Assembly (NCBI GenBank): GCA_003667245.1
Contig: RCNN01000305.1
Location: 1 to 27,434, forward strand
Source of the DNA: Heterostelium multicystogenum
Taxonomy: Eukaryota; Evosea; Eumycetozoa; Acytosteliales; Acytosteliaceae
Reading direction: 5' to 3'
DNA: 27,434 nucleotides
A program made the position numbers and the translations under genes. Shown piece by piece: positions 18,698-27,434 of this stretch (the stretch's first letter is position 1; each line of letters begins with the position of its first letter). The notes beneath the pieces were generated by a model that was not told the origin of the DNA, made no database searches, and saw nothing but the letters and a program-made list of their open reading frames with translations.

Positions 18698-21600
18698 ATG
18701 ATCACCCGCCCCGAAAATCCGCGTCGCCCCGCGTCGATCAACCCAACGCTCCCGAGCGGGTTTTCGACGCCGTCCTGAACAAAGCCAAAATCCTTGCCAG
18801 CACCGGGCTGGGCGACAAAACCCTCAAGCCCGAGGACTACAAGGAAGTCACCGCCCTCCCGGCCAAACTCGACATCGACAAGCTCAAGGTCATTTCCGAA
18901 GACAAGGACGCCGGGGTGATCTACTTCGAGCAGGACGGCGCCAAAATACAAGATCAGCGCCGAGGCGCGGCCAACGCCCAGGACGGTTTCGACGTGCTGA
19001 AGAACCTGCGCTTCGGCCATGCCGTAGCCCCGGTCAACCAGGGCGGGCCCGACGAAGGTACCCCGCTGTACACCTTCCTCCAGACCCTGGCCGAAACCCA
19101 GGGCACCCCGGCCGGCAAAGGCCATCCGTCGAAAGCCTGAAGAACCCCGACCAGCAACTGCTGCGCGAAGACGGCGAAGGCGTGCGCCTGGCCAACATCA
19201 AATCCGTGGGCCAAGGCTGAAGACGGCATCCTCAAGGTCAGCCTTGAAAACGGCAAAGACTCTGGTCATTTTCCGAATTGCTCACGCCCCAGGCGTTCAG
19301 CACCCTACACCCAGGCCGGGGGTGACCAAGGAAGCCCTCAATGACGGCAAATCCAAAGGTTATGAAGAAGTCACCAGCCTGCCGGGCGACCTCGATTTCA
19401 GCCAGTTGAAAGTGGTGTCCGAAGACAGCAGCGCCGGAGTGATCCTGTTCGAACACCAGGGCCACAAGTACGCGATCAGCAAGTCCGAAGCCGACCTGCC
19501 GCAGCCCGGCGCCGACCTCAGCAACCCCAACGCGGGCGGCACCTTCTACAACTTCCTCCACGCCGTGCACGCCAGCGAAGGCTCGCAGGCCTTCGACTAC
19601 ATCAAGAACGCCCAGTCCCTGCCCGGCCAGGAACTGCTGCGCAAGGACGAGGCCAGCCTGAAGCTGGGCGACATCAGCAAGGTCGACGCGCCCATGGACG
19701 GCATCCTGGTGGTCAACCAGGCCGACGGTAAACTGCTGGTGGTGTCCAAGGACATCACCCCCGAAGCCTTCGCCGCCTACACCAGCAAGGGCCAAACCCT
19801 GGCCGGCATCGAAAAAGGCCAAGGGCGACGGCTACACCTCTCGCCGCCCCGGACGCTTACCTGGCCTCCACCGAAGACATCATGAGCGTCGGCGGCGCCG
19901 GTGATTATGGCCCGGGCCTGATCGCCTTCACCCAGCACAAGCCGGGGGGCAGCGAAGAGAAAATCGTGGTGTCGGAAGACCAGCAATCCACAGATGTTCG
20001 AGCAGATTTCCAGCTACCGCAGCGACATCGCCGCGCAAACCACCGACGTCGACAAGCTGCGCACCGACAACGGCCTGCCGCCCCTCAAGGACGTCTCCGT
20101 CGACAACCTCACCACCACCGAAAAAGATGAAGGCGGCAACCCGCTGTCGGTGCAGGACCTGTCGATGAGAACCCTGGTGGACAGCTACCGCGCCGGGGTC
20201 AAGGACGGCAGCATCGGCAAGGACGACCCGCGCGCCAAGTTCCTGCGGGCGGTGGAAGCCAGGAGCATGGCCGACAACGGCATGTCGATCATTCCCGAGC
20301 ACGGCTTCGGCAACCAGGGCATCGCCACCACGCCCATCGACGTGACCTCGCGGGACGTACGCGACAACATCTTCGACACCAAAGGCCATCGACCAGACCA
20401 TCAACGACCTGCTCGGCGACTCGACCATCCAGCACGACATCAAGGCCAACCACGACGCAGCCCTGGGCAAGGTCGACGGCGGCCAGGCGAAGGTCGATGA
20501 GACCAGGCAGCGCCTGATCGACAGCACCTCCTCGGAGAACTTCACCCAGTACATCAAGTCCCTGCAGGACAGCGGCAAGACCGAACTGGCCACCCAGGAA
20601 ATCCAGACCGCCTACACCGCCCTGGCCGATATCGACCCGGCCAAGGCCGACAACTTCCTGCAAAACCTGCAGATCGACGGCTACACCGATGCCGTTGAAA
20701 AGCTGATGGACGATCCCACCAAGATCTCCGACGACAACACCGCTCTGGCCACCACCGACAACACCATGGCAATCCTGTCGATGCTCAAGGGCAGTGCCGA
20801 CGGCCTGCCGCGCCAGGCGCTGGGTGTGTATTCGAAGTTCGTCGACCAACTGCTCAAGGACAAAAACGCCGCCGCCGATTTCGGCAAGGCGATGATTTCC
20901 CTCGGCGACACCTGGCAAGAAAAACGGCGTGATCAGCTTCAGCGACATCGACAAGGCCGTGAGCAAGGAGATCATGCCGGGCCTCAGCGAAGAGAACCGC
21001 AGTTCGTCGTGAAGAACCTCAACTTCCTCAAGGACAACGGCGTACTCGGCTCAGTGGGCGGCGCGATCGGCATGGGCCGTATCGTCTACCAACTCGCCGG
21101 ACAAGGCGGCAAGCTGGCGGATACGCCGATGAAACGCCTGGGCATCGCCAACGACTTCCTTGGCTTCCTTGGCACCGGCTCGCACTTCGCCACGCTGGGC
21201 TTGAAGGTCTACGACAAGTTTGCGCGGCACCAACGCCTACAAGCTGATGGGCTTCGACCGTTCCCTGCCCGACCTGTGGGCCAAGCCCGCGAGGGGTACC
21301 ACGCGCTGCCCAAGGACGCCGAGGCGGTGCAGAAGAAGTACTTCGACATCGTCGACCAGGCCATGGACGACGGCAAGGACGTGGGCAAGGCCCTCAACAG
21401 CGGCGGCTGGAGCGACGAAGGCGCGGCGAAGATCCAGGAAGGCATTGAAAAAGGCATTGCCAGCCGCGGCGGCGTGGCCGGGGCCGGGTTTGGCGCGAAG
21501 TTCGCCAGCAGCGCGATCAAGGTGATCGGCATGGCCACCGACGTGGCAGGCGGCGTGATCAGTGTGGTGCAGGCGGCGTTTACCTTGCGTGATGGTGTGC

Positions 21601-22171
21601 GCGAGAAAGACCCGGTGAAAATCGCCTCGGGCTCACTGTCGATGGCCGGTGGTGTCAGCAGCCTGGTGGGCGCGGCCGGCGGCGTGCTGGGCACGCTGGG
21701 GGTGACCGGGCGGATCATTCCGTTCCTGGGACCGGTGGTTTCTTGATCTCCGGCGCGTTGTCGTTTGTCGGGGCGATCTTGAGCACGGTGCAGTCCCACA
21801 AGCTGCACAAGATCTCGATGCAGAACTGGGACCAGATCCAGGATTTCAAGCAGGACGGGCTGCTCAAGCCCAACGGGGATGAAGCGTACGTGTGGTTGCA
21901 GACCTACCTCTCCGACTGGGGCCAGCGGGATGCGCCGCAGACCAGAGCATTTTTGATTTCCGCAAGGAAGAGTGGGATGCGCGGTCGAGTATCCGCGGGG
22001 CGACCATCGGCGGGACCACCCGGACTTTATCGGGACGGGAATAACCGTAACTCAGAGGACTACAAGTACTCGCTGAAACCGTCGGAATGGACCAATGAGA
22101 ACCACGACATTATCTGGCGGGTGGGGGATGGGTATGGGGTGAGTACCATGATGTGGACAAGCCATAACTGA
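18698..22171 (+). CDS. HrpK-like type III secretion translocator/effector candidate (many frame breaks)
   Basis: This is a very large protein, about 1150 codons, much longer than the roughly 750-residue HrpK of P. syringae. The C-terminal half resembles HrpK-type proteins, with DNGVLGSVGGAIGMG, YQLAGQGGKLADTP and AIANDFLGFLG-like blocks. It ends with Gly/Ala/Val-rich hydrophobic stretches (about 21480-21780) suited to membrane insertion. The N-terminal part holds two tandem modules and a half-module (see repeats). The start ATG is at 18698, and a second coding block follows after an early slip near 18730. Ten or more frame changes occur, for example near 18950, 19215, 19825, 19990, 20390, 20925, 21000, 21230 and 21740. 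The gene faces the sctU end of the apparatus operon. HrpK is thought to act as a translocator; here that role is inferred from domain resemblance and the neighbours. Confidence 0.62.
18835..19320 (+). repeat. Tandem module 1 in the HrpK-like protein
   Basis: The module opens with DYKEVTALP, continues with LKVISEDKDAGVIYFEQDG and closes near LTPQAFS. It is a diverged copy of module 2; the opening lies 523 bases before the matching opening of that module. Confidence 0.65.
19358..19800 (+). repeat. Tandem module 2 in the HrpK-like protein
   Basis: The module opens GYEEVTSLP, continues LKVVSEDSSAGVILFEHQG and closes ITPEAFAAYTSKG. A third, partial copy (about 19900-20015) resembles the closing part, with GLIAF and KIVVSED preceding a MFEQ block. 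Confidence 0.65.
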
Positions 22172-22195
22172 ACTCCCTGACACCCGGCAGAACCC

Positions 22196-22287
22196 ATGTG
22201 GGAGCGGGCTTGCTCGCGAAGGCGGTGGGTCAGTCAACATTTTCAGTGACTGACACACCGCCTTCGCGAGCAAGCCCGCTCCCACAT
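22196..22287. repeat. REPIN between convergent genes
   Basis: Two perfect 32-base inverted arms (22196-22227 and 22256-22287, starting ATGTGGGAGCGGGCTTGCTC) enclose a spacer that itself has an inverted GTCAGTCA/TGACTGAC pair. This REP type differs from the one at 4107. It lies between the end of the HrpK-like gene and sctU and could stop transcription from both sides. Confidence 0.92.
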
Positions 22288-22313
22288 TTTGATCGGTGTT
22301 CGGCTCAAGATCG

Positions 22314-23363
22314 TCAGATCAACCGCGCCGCCACCAACCAGTCCGCCACCGCCTGGAACGAAGCATCCGGCACCGGAATCCCCGGCACCGTCTTGCGCGC
22401 AATCGCTTCCGCCAAGCCCTTGTCCGGCGCTTGCGGTATCCCTAAATCAAACGCCTCCTGCAACATCCCCAACGCTTCCTCCGGCGAAGCGCGGCACACC
22501 ACCACCGGCACCGGCGTTTCACCACGCACATAACGCACGCCTATCACCCAGCCATCGGTGGTGCCGATCATCATCGACGCCCGGCCCAACCCCAGCTTGG
22601 TGGCCAGCGCCTGCATCTCCTGGCGCTGGCGTCGCCGTTCGCTCTTGATCAACGGGTCGCCGTCAATGTCCTTGCGCTCGCGCTTGGTCTCGCTGCGGGT
22701 CATTTTCATGTCGCGGCCGAACAGCCAGCGTTGCATCAACACATCCACCCCGCCCACCAGGATGAAGGCCGCGAGTACGGTAAACACCAGCGGCTTGAGC
22801 ACCAGGAAAAATGTCGACTCGATACACCCCGCGCCACACCGCGACGACTCCATCAACGCTTGCAACGCATGCCGCCCCACCACGTAGAACGCCACGGCCA
22901 GCACATGCACCTTGATCAGGCCCTTGATGAATTCCACAAAGTTGCGCAGGGCAAACAGCTTCTTGAAGCCTTCCGCCGGGTTGATACGCTTGAACTCCGG
23001 CTTGATTGGCTCCACGGAAAACACAAAGCCGCGCATGGTGATGATATTGGTCAGGATCACCACCCCGGTGGTCACCGCCATCACCGGCAGGGGTGATGCC
23101 GATCACCAGTTGCTCGGCATGGTCCAGCACCCGTGGCCAAACCGTGGCGAAGGGTTCGATGTAGATCTGCGCAGTGAGGTCGATCAGCGCCGTGACCTGG
23201 GCCTGGGCCCGGGGCGCGAGGATGGAAATGCACAGGGTGCAGAACAGGATGACCATGCCCGAGACCAAGTCCTGGCTCTTGGCGACCTGGCCTTTCTTTC
23301 GCGCGTCCTTGAGTTTTTTTATCCGTGGCCGGCTGGGACTTCTCTTTCGCTGGTATCGCCCAT
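22314..23363 (-). CDS. sctU: T3SS export-gate switch protein SctU (HrcU/FlhB family), NPTH motif absent
   Basis: This is the inner-membrane export-gate protein of about 349 residues that normally self-cleaves at NPTH to switch substrate class. The start at 23363 reads MGDTSE, and after a slip near 23345 the normal KDARKKGQVAKSQDL follows. Four hydrophobic segments are seen, with the conserved block EPIKPEFKRINPAEGFKKLF and the linker DPLIKSERRRQRQEM before the cytoplasmic domain. A second slip lies near 23092. In the uninterrupted part, the place of NPTH (22551-22562) reads TTDG, between MIG and WVIGVRYVRG. The cytoplasmic domain is otherwise intact to residue AARLI and TGA at 22314. It is the last gene of the apparatus operon. 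Confidence 0.88.
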
Positions 23364-23366
23364 GCG

Positions 23367-24182
23367 CTACTCCATGCCCGCGAGGGTTTTCAGCAGCTCC
23401 ACCGTGCCGCGAAATTCCGCCAACTGGTCCAGCATCAACGGAATCAGGAAGCCGATATAGATCACCATCAGGATCGAGAAAAAACAGGTTTTTCACCGGT
23501 AACGACAGGTCGAAAATATGCAGGTTCGGCGCCATCCGCGACAGGTACGCCAGCAATCAAAATCAGTGACCAGCAGCGAGATGATCAGCGGCGACACCAT
23601 CAGCACTCCGACGCGCATGATCTGGTCGAGAATCGACAGCACCGCCAGCAACGCCGAGCTGGCAAACACCGGGGTAAACGCGGTCACCGGCCACAGCTGG
23701 TAGCTGTGGTAATAACCGTCGACCATCAGGATAAAACCGCCGGGACATGAAGAACAGCGTGATCAACATCACCGTCAGCAAGGTGGACATCACACTCGAC
23801 TCCCCGGTGGACAACGGGTCCACCAGTTGCGCCATGGTCGAACCGCGCTGCAGGTCGATCAACTCCCCCGCCACTTCCGCCGCCCAGAACGGAATGCCGA
23901 ACAACAGGCCGATCAGGATGCCGATCAGGAATTCCTTGATCAGCAACCCGGCGATAAACAGGCTGCCGTGGTTGGCATCGAGGTCATGGCGTCGAACACC
24001 GCATGAACATCGGGATCGAAATCGCCACGGCCACGCAGCCGCGAATCATTCCGGTGAGCCCGAGGCGGTTGAACGCCGGGGTGATCACCACCACGCCCAT
24101 GGCCCGGCAGGCCGCCAGCGAGGCCGAGCTGATCACCGGGTAAGGCGACTTCGAGAAACTGTGCGGTAAGGCTGGCATCCAT
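23367..24182 (-). CDS. sctT: T3SS export-gate protein SctT (HrcT/FliR family)
   Basis: This is an inner-membrane export-gate subunit of about 271 residues, forming the core channel with SctR and SctS. The start at 24182 reads MDASLTAQFLEVALP. The blocks RAMGVVVITPAFNRLGLTGM, KEFLIGILIGLLFGIPFWAA and ELIDLQRGSTMAQLVDPLS are FliR/SctT hallmarks; the last is the loop near the gate plug. The C-terminus has SPLIISLLVTDF and then a slip into LAYLSRMAPNLHIFDLSLPV, ending LAGME. Frame changes occur near 24140, 23995, 23745, 23560 and 23485. The stop at 23367-23369 is followed within four bases by the sctU ATG at 23363. Confidence 0.88.
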
Positions 24183-24188
24183 GGGCGG

Positions 24189-24459
24189 TCAGCGCGTCCA
24201 CAAGGGAAAATTGTCCAGCACCTGGCTGCCGAGTTCCGCCACTTGCCCGGCCAGCACCGGGCCGAGAAACACGATAGTCAACAAATACCGCCACCAGCTT
24301 CACCACCTGGGGCAGGGTCTGGTCCTGGATCTGGGTCAGCGCCTGGAACAGGCCCACGCTCAAACCCACGATGATCGCCACCCCCAGCGCAGGCGCGGAG
24401 AGCATCAGCACGGTCATCAGTGCCTGTTTCATCAATGACAGGAAAACGTCCTGGCCCAT
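24189..24459 (-). CDS. sctS: T3SS export-gate protein SctS (HrcS/FliQ family)
   Basis: This is a protein of about 89 residues with two transmembrane hairpin helices. It opens MGQDVFLSLMKQALMTVLML and contains the FliQ-type block GLSVGLFQALTQIQDQTLPQ. A slip near 24275 changes the frame; the C-terminus then reads GPVLAGQVAELGSQVL and ends NFPLWTR before TGA at 24189-24191. It starts 11 bases after the sctR stop and ends seven bases before sctT, as in other hrp/hrc operons. Confidence 0.87.
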
Positions 24460-24469
24460 GGGTCGTGCC

Positions 24470-25124
24470 TCAGCCGTAACTCAGAATCAAACCGTGCATC
24501 AGGCGCGACCAGCCGCTCAATGACACGAACAGGAAGATTTTCAGCGGGATCGAAATCAGGTTCGGCGAGACCATCGACATGCCATCGCCATCAGCACGTT
24601 GGACACCAGCAAAGTCCACCACCAGGAACGGGATGTACAGCAGGAACCCGATCTCGAAGGCCCGGGTCAGCTCCGAACTGACAACGCCGGGATCAGCACC
24701 ACCAGGTCGTCATCCCGCAGGTCGGCACGGGCTTCCGGCGACCAGATGGTCTCGGTGGCCTGCACAAAAAAGCCGCGCTCGGACTCGTTGGCAAACCGTG
24801 CCAGGTGCGCCTGTAGCGGCGGGCGCAGGGCGTCGCCGAGGTCCTTGAGTTGCTCGACGTGCTCGATATTCAGGTCGCGGCCCTTCTACCTGGCGGTACA
24901 TGTCGCCAATCAACGGCGTGGTGACGTACACCGAGAGAATCAGCGCGATTGCCGTACAGCACCAGGTTCGGCGGCGTCTGCTGCACGCCCAGGGCGTTGC
25001 GGATCAGGAACAGCACCACCGAGATTTTCATGAAGCCGGTGAGGGTCACCACCGCCAACGGGATCAACCCGATGGTGGCAACCACCAGGATGATCTCGAT
25101 CAGGTTCGGCTGATAACCGGTCAT
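24470..25124 (-). CDS. sctR: T3SS export-gate protein SctR (HrcR/FliP family)
   Basis: This is a FliP-type core gate subunit of about 218 residues. The start at 25124 reads MTGYQPNLIEIILVVATIGL, and the family block LTGFMKISVVLFLIRNALGV then QQTPPNLVLYG is nearly invariant in SctR proteins. The periplasmic part has RFANESERGFFVQATETIW, and the C-terminal helices contain ISIPLKIFLFVSLSGWSRL with LILSYG at the end. Frame changes fall near 24950, 24885, 24680, 24610 and 24580. The start overlaps the hrcQb stop in ATGA; as printed an extra C makes the two read as one protein. Confidence 0.9.
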
Positions 25125-25368
25125 GGGGTGGCGAAAACTCAGCAGGCGCACGCCCAGGCCGTCACCGATTTTCACCAGTTGGCCCTGGCCGACGCGACGG
25201 CCGTTGACCATCAGGTCGACGCCATCCACGGTCGGCGTATTCAGTTGCAGCAGGCTGCCCGCCCCCAGTTCCCGCAGTTGCGCCAGGGTCAGTTCCAGGC
25301 TGCCGACCTGGCACACCAGCTTGAGGGGCAAAATCGTCCAGGGCCGCGGCGGCATCGACGTCAGTCAT
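25121..25368 (-). CDS. hrcQb: T3SS C-ring/sorting-platform protein HrcQb (SctQ C-terminal SpoA domain)
   Basis: This is a short protein of about 82 residues holding one SpoA (FliN-like) domain that would dimerise on the cytoplasmic sorting platform. It reads MTDVDAAAALDD, then after a slip near 25330 KLVCQVGSLELTLAQLRELG and GDGLGVRLLSFRHP. A separate gene for this domain, following a gene with the other half, is the Hrp1-type arrangement of P. syringae. It is shorter than the roughly 130-residue syringae HrcQb and lacks its N-terminal extension. Starts and stops overlap its neighbours on both sides. Confidence 0.82.
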
Positions 25369-26137
25369 TGTGTTTCTCCATGTCCAAAAAGGGGCGTGTT
25401 CAGAGGTTCCTGCACCTGCAGCGACGAGCCGTCGCGCTGGCAGCGGGCTTGCAGGCGGCCCTCAAGGTCCAGCAGCCAGCCGCTGCCAGGTTCGAGCATC
25501 AGCACATCGCCGGGCTGCAGGCTGCGCAGCTCGCCGAGGCTCAACCATTTGCCGCCCGGCCACTACCGACAGCGTGTGGCGCAACGCCGGCAAACGGGTC
25601 GGCGTCGATCTGGCCGTGCTGGTCCAGCAACTGGCCCACCAGGACTGCAGCGCTTTCACTCAAGTCCAGTTGGGCGGCCATTGGCGGGTTGTTGCCGAAG
25701 GTCAATGTCAGTGCCAGATGCACTGCATAAGGCCGCAGGTCGTCACTGGTTTCGAGCAGTTTGCACGGGTGGCCGAGCAACGGTTCGAGGCGCTCGATCA
25801 GGTCCAGCACGGCCAGTTCCCAGCAGCAGCGAACGCGGTAATGCCGGCAGCACTTGCGCGTCGAAACTGCAACGCCAGCGGCACCAGTACTTGTTCCAGG
25901 GCGGCAGCCGAGAGTCGCAAGCGCACCGGTGACTGGCCGAGCAACAGCAACACATCCCGGGGTGTTTTTCAGCGGCTGGGGATCGGCGGCCCAGGCGACG
26001 GCTCAAGATCCTGCCCGGCGCAGCGGCCCTGCCACGCATTGCCGCCGGCGGTGCAATTGGTTATGCAGCGGTGAGCAGCGCCCGGGTCGTAGTGCTCAAG
26101 CCAGGGCGCCAACGGGTCGGCAAGGGGCCACGATCAT
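25365..26137 (-). CDS. hrcQa: T3SS sorting-platform protein HrcQa (SctQ N-terminal part)
   Basis: This is a protein of about 257 residues, broken by several slips, that forms the larger part of SctQ. Starting at 26137 (MIVAPC, overlapping the sctO stop in ATGA), it has the mid part VLVPLALQFRRASAAG, then VLDLIERLEPLLGHP and VHLALTLTFGNNPPM. A C-terminal SpoA-type block, SLGELRSLQPGDVLMLEPG, is followed by LEGRLQARCQRDGSSLQVQE. Frame changes lie near 26115, 25985, 25825, 25560 and 25500. The stop at 25365 overlaps the hrcQb ATG. The upstream gene is sctO, leaving no room for a sctP/hrpP gene. Confidence 0.78.
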
Positions 26138-26586
26138 GTGCCGAGTCCTTGTTCTTCACGCAGCTCGCCGGCCACCCGTTTCGCTGCTTTCACGCCCGTC
26201 CAGCAGGCTTTGCCAGGCATCGGACTGGCGCTGGCGGCTCAGGCGCTCCTGGCGAAACAGCTCACGCTCACGCTCCTGGGTTTGCAGGGTACTGGACACG
26301 TGGCTGACGTCGCCTTCAAGCACCTGCTCATCGTCGGCCAAGCCCCGCAGGCGAATCCTGGGCGGCCTGCCAACTGGCCACCGACAGGCCTTCGGTCAGC
26401 GAGGCGTAAATCTCGCCGGCTTCATGGGCAACGGCCCTCACGGTGCAGGCGCAGTTGTTCCTTGGCGTCGGTCAAGGCGCCGCGGGTTTGCGCGCAGCGT
26501 TGCTGTTGCGCCGCCAACTGGCTCGCCGCCCGCTGTTCGCGCAGCACCCGCAGGGTTTGCAGGGTGCGCAGTTGTTCAGTCTTCAT
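26134..26586 (-). CDS. sctO: T3SS stalk protein SctO (HrpO/YscO-like)
   Basis: This is a protein of about 150 residues, rich in Gln, Arg, Glu and Ala with coiled-coil character, like YscO/FliJ stalk proteins that link the ATPase to the export gate. It begins MKTEQLRTLQTLRVLREQRA, continues with a heptad-like ALTDAKEQLRLHRE, then LADDEQVLEGDVSHVSSTLQ and RQERLSRQRQSDAWQSLLDG. Identification rests on composition, size and position after the ATPase gene, since sequences in this family are poorly conserved. Frame changes occur near 26430, 26350 and 26185. Its end at 26134 overlaps the hrcQa start. Confidence 0.75.
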
Positions 26587-26671
26587 CGGTTCTTTTTCTC
26601 CATCGTCATACCAACAGCGCACTCACTGAGTGCATGAAGATCGAATGTGGGAGCTTGCTGCGTTTTCGGGC

Positions 26672-27434
26672 TCATGCCAGCACCTGGCGCATGCGGATCA
26701 AGGTCTGTTCGGGGCTGCTGGGTTCGTCGGCGTTCTGGGCGCAGGAAGGCTTCCGATTGCCCCATGGCGGGTGATCGCTTCGTCGGCCAGCGGGTCGCTG
26801 CCGCGGAGTACTCGCCGACGCGGATCAGCATTCGATCTCGCCGTAGCGCGCCATCAATTCACGGAATGCGCATGGCCAGGCGCTTGTGTTCGTCACCGGC
26901 GACCTGCTCCATGCAAGCGGCTGCGGCTGCGCAGCACGTCCACCGCCGGAAATAGTTGCGCTGCGCCAAGTTCGGCGCTGAGGGCTATATGCCCGTCGAG
27001 GATCGAACGCGCTCCTCCGCCACCGGATCGCTGGCGGCGTCGCCTTCGGTGAGCACGGTGTACAGCGCGGTGATGCCTGCCGGCAGGGCCCGGGCCGGCG
27101 CGCTCGAGCAACTTGGGCAAGGTGGCAAAAAACGACGGCGGATAACCGCGGCGGGTCGGCGGTTCACCCCACGGCCAGGCCAATTTCGCGCTGGGCGCGG
27201 GCGAACCGCGTGAGGCTGTCCATCAACAGCAGTACATTTGCGGCCCTGGTCGCGTTGGTACTCGGCCAGGGTGGTGGCGACAAATGCCGCGCGCACCCGC
27301 TCGGCGGGCCGGGCGTTCGGAGGTGGCGACGACAGCAAACGGTGCGTGCGCGGGCCGTGGCGTCCAGTTGCACATCCAGCAGTTCGCGCACTTCCCTGCC
27401 CCGCTCGCACGATCAAACCGATGACAATCACATC
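26672..27434 (-). CDS. sctN: T3SS ATPase SctN (HrcN), C-terminal part
   Basis: This is the C-terminal part (about 255 of 440-450 codons) of the hexameric export ATPase; the N-terminus and Walker A lie beyond the window edge. It opens DVIVIGLI. Walker B is in VLLLMDSLTRFARAQREIGL, followed by the conserved AVGEPPTRRGYPPSFFATLP. Further family blocks are ITALYTVLTEGDAASDP, SILDGHIALSAELGAAQLFP, AVDVLRSRSRL and the C-terminal EMLIRVGEYS. Frame changes lie near 27405, 27310, 27240, 27170, 27100, 26985, 26915, 26865, 26830 and 26740. The stop at 26672-26674 precedes sctO by 85 bases, a longer gap than elsewhere in the operon, containing part of a REP-like sequence. Confidence 0.88.

Noticed and set aside
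26644..26662. REP-like half element near the sctN stop
   Set aside because: Only one short arm (GTGGGAGCTTGCTGCG) is present; too little to call an element.
26587..26674. A 30-residue open frame between sctN and sctO, with ATG overlapping the sctN stop
   Set aside because: It includes the REP-like half sequence, has no ribosome site of its own and shows no family motif.
1..27434. Insertion sequences, integrases, tRNA genes or CRISPR arrays
   Set aside because: None could be recognised on either strand; the only mobile-type elements seen are REPINs.

Overview
The window looks like chromosomal DNA of a plant- or soil-associated Pseudomonas of the P. fluorescens group. This rests on the high G+C content, two REPIN-type palindromic repeats of the kind common in that group, FetAB and MHS transporter proteins of Pseudomonas character, and an Hrp1-like type III secretion (T3SS) gene order with split hrcQa/hrcQb. 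No comparison could be run, so the species is not fixed. Nearly every gene carries single-base frameshifts, many at G or C runs, and highly conserved genes are hit as often as others. I read this as draft-quality sequence, not gene decay. Coordinates below span the reconstructed gene, and CDS is used even where the frame breaks.

Layout. (1) 1-2513: the start of a LysR regulator (minus strand), then a sugar-acid dehydrogenase pair, an IdnO-like SDR and an IdnD-like zinc dehydrogenase. (2) 2579-4708, minus strand: the FetB/FetA-type ABC exporter pair, a REPIN, and a YfcE-like phosphoesterase. (3) 4902-6106: a DUF1835-type protein. (4) 6166-11107: a LysR regulator followed by flavin monooxygenase, SDR, MHS-family transporter and RidA-like genes, closed by a clear intrinsic terminator. 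This looks like a catabolic unit of unknown substrate. (5) 11140-18591: a second unit that starts at a sigma-70-like promoter whose -35 lies in a perfect HutC/GntR-type palindrome. It encodes a THI5/NMT1-like binding protein with no signal peptide, an APH-fold small-molecule kinase, a two-domain sulfurtransferase, a TonB-dependent receptor, an e(P4)-like lipoprotein phosphatase, a PnuC-type transporter and a GntR/UTRA regulator. Together these suggest uptake, dephosphorylation, import and re-phosphorylation of a vitamin, with thiamine or nicotinamide riboside as candidates.

(6) 18698-27434: a T3SS locus edge. A large HrpK-like secreted protein with internally repeated modules lies on the plus strand. 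It converges, across a REPIN, on the minus-strand apparatus operon sctN-sctO-hrcQa-hrcQb-sctR-sctS-sctT-sctU. The most striking points are an SctU whose NPTH self-cleavage motif is replaced by TTDG, and the lack of room for the needle-length gene sctP/hrpP between sctO and hrcQa.
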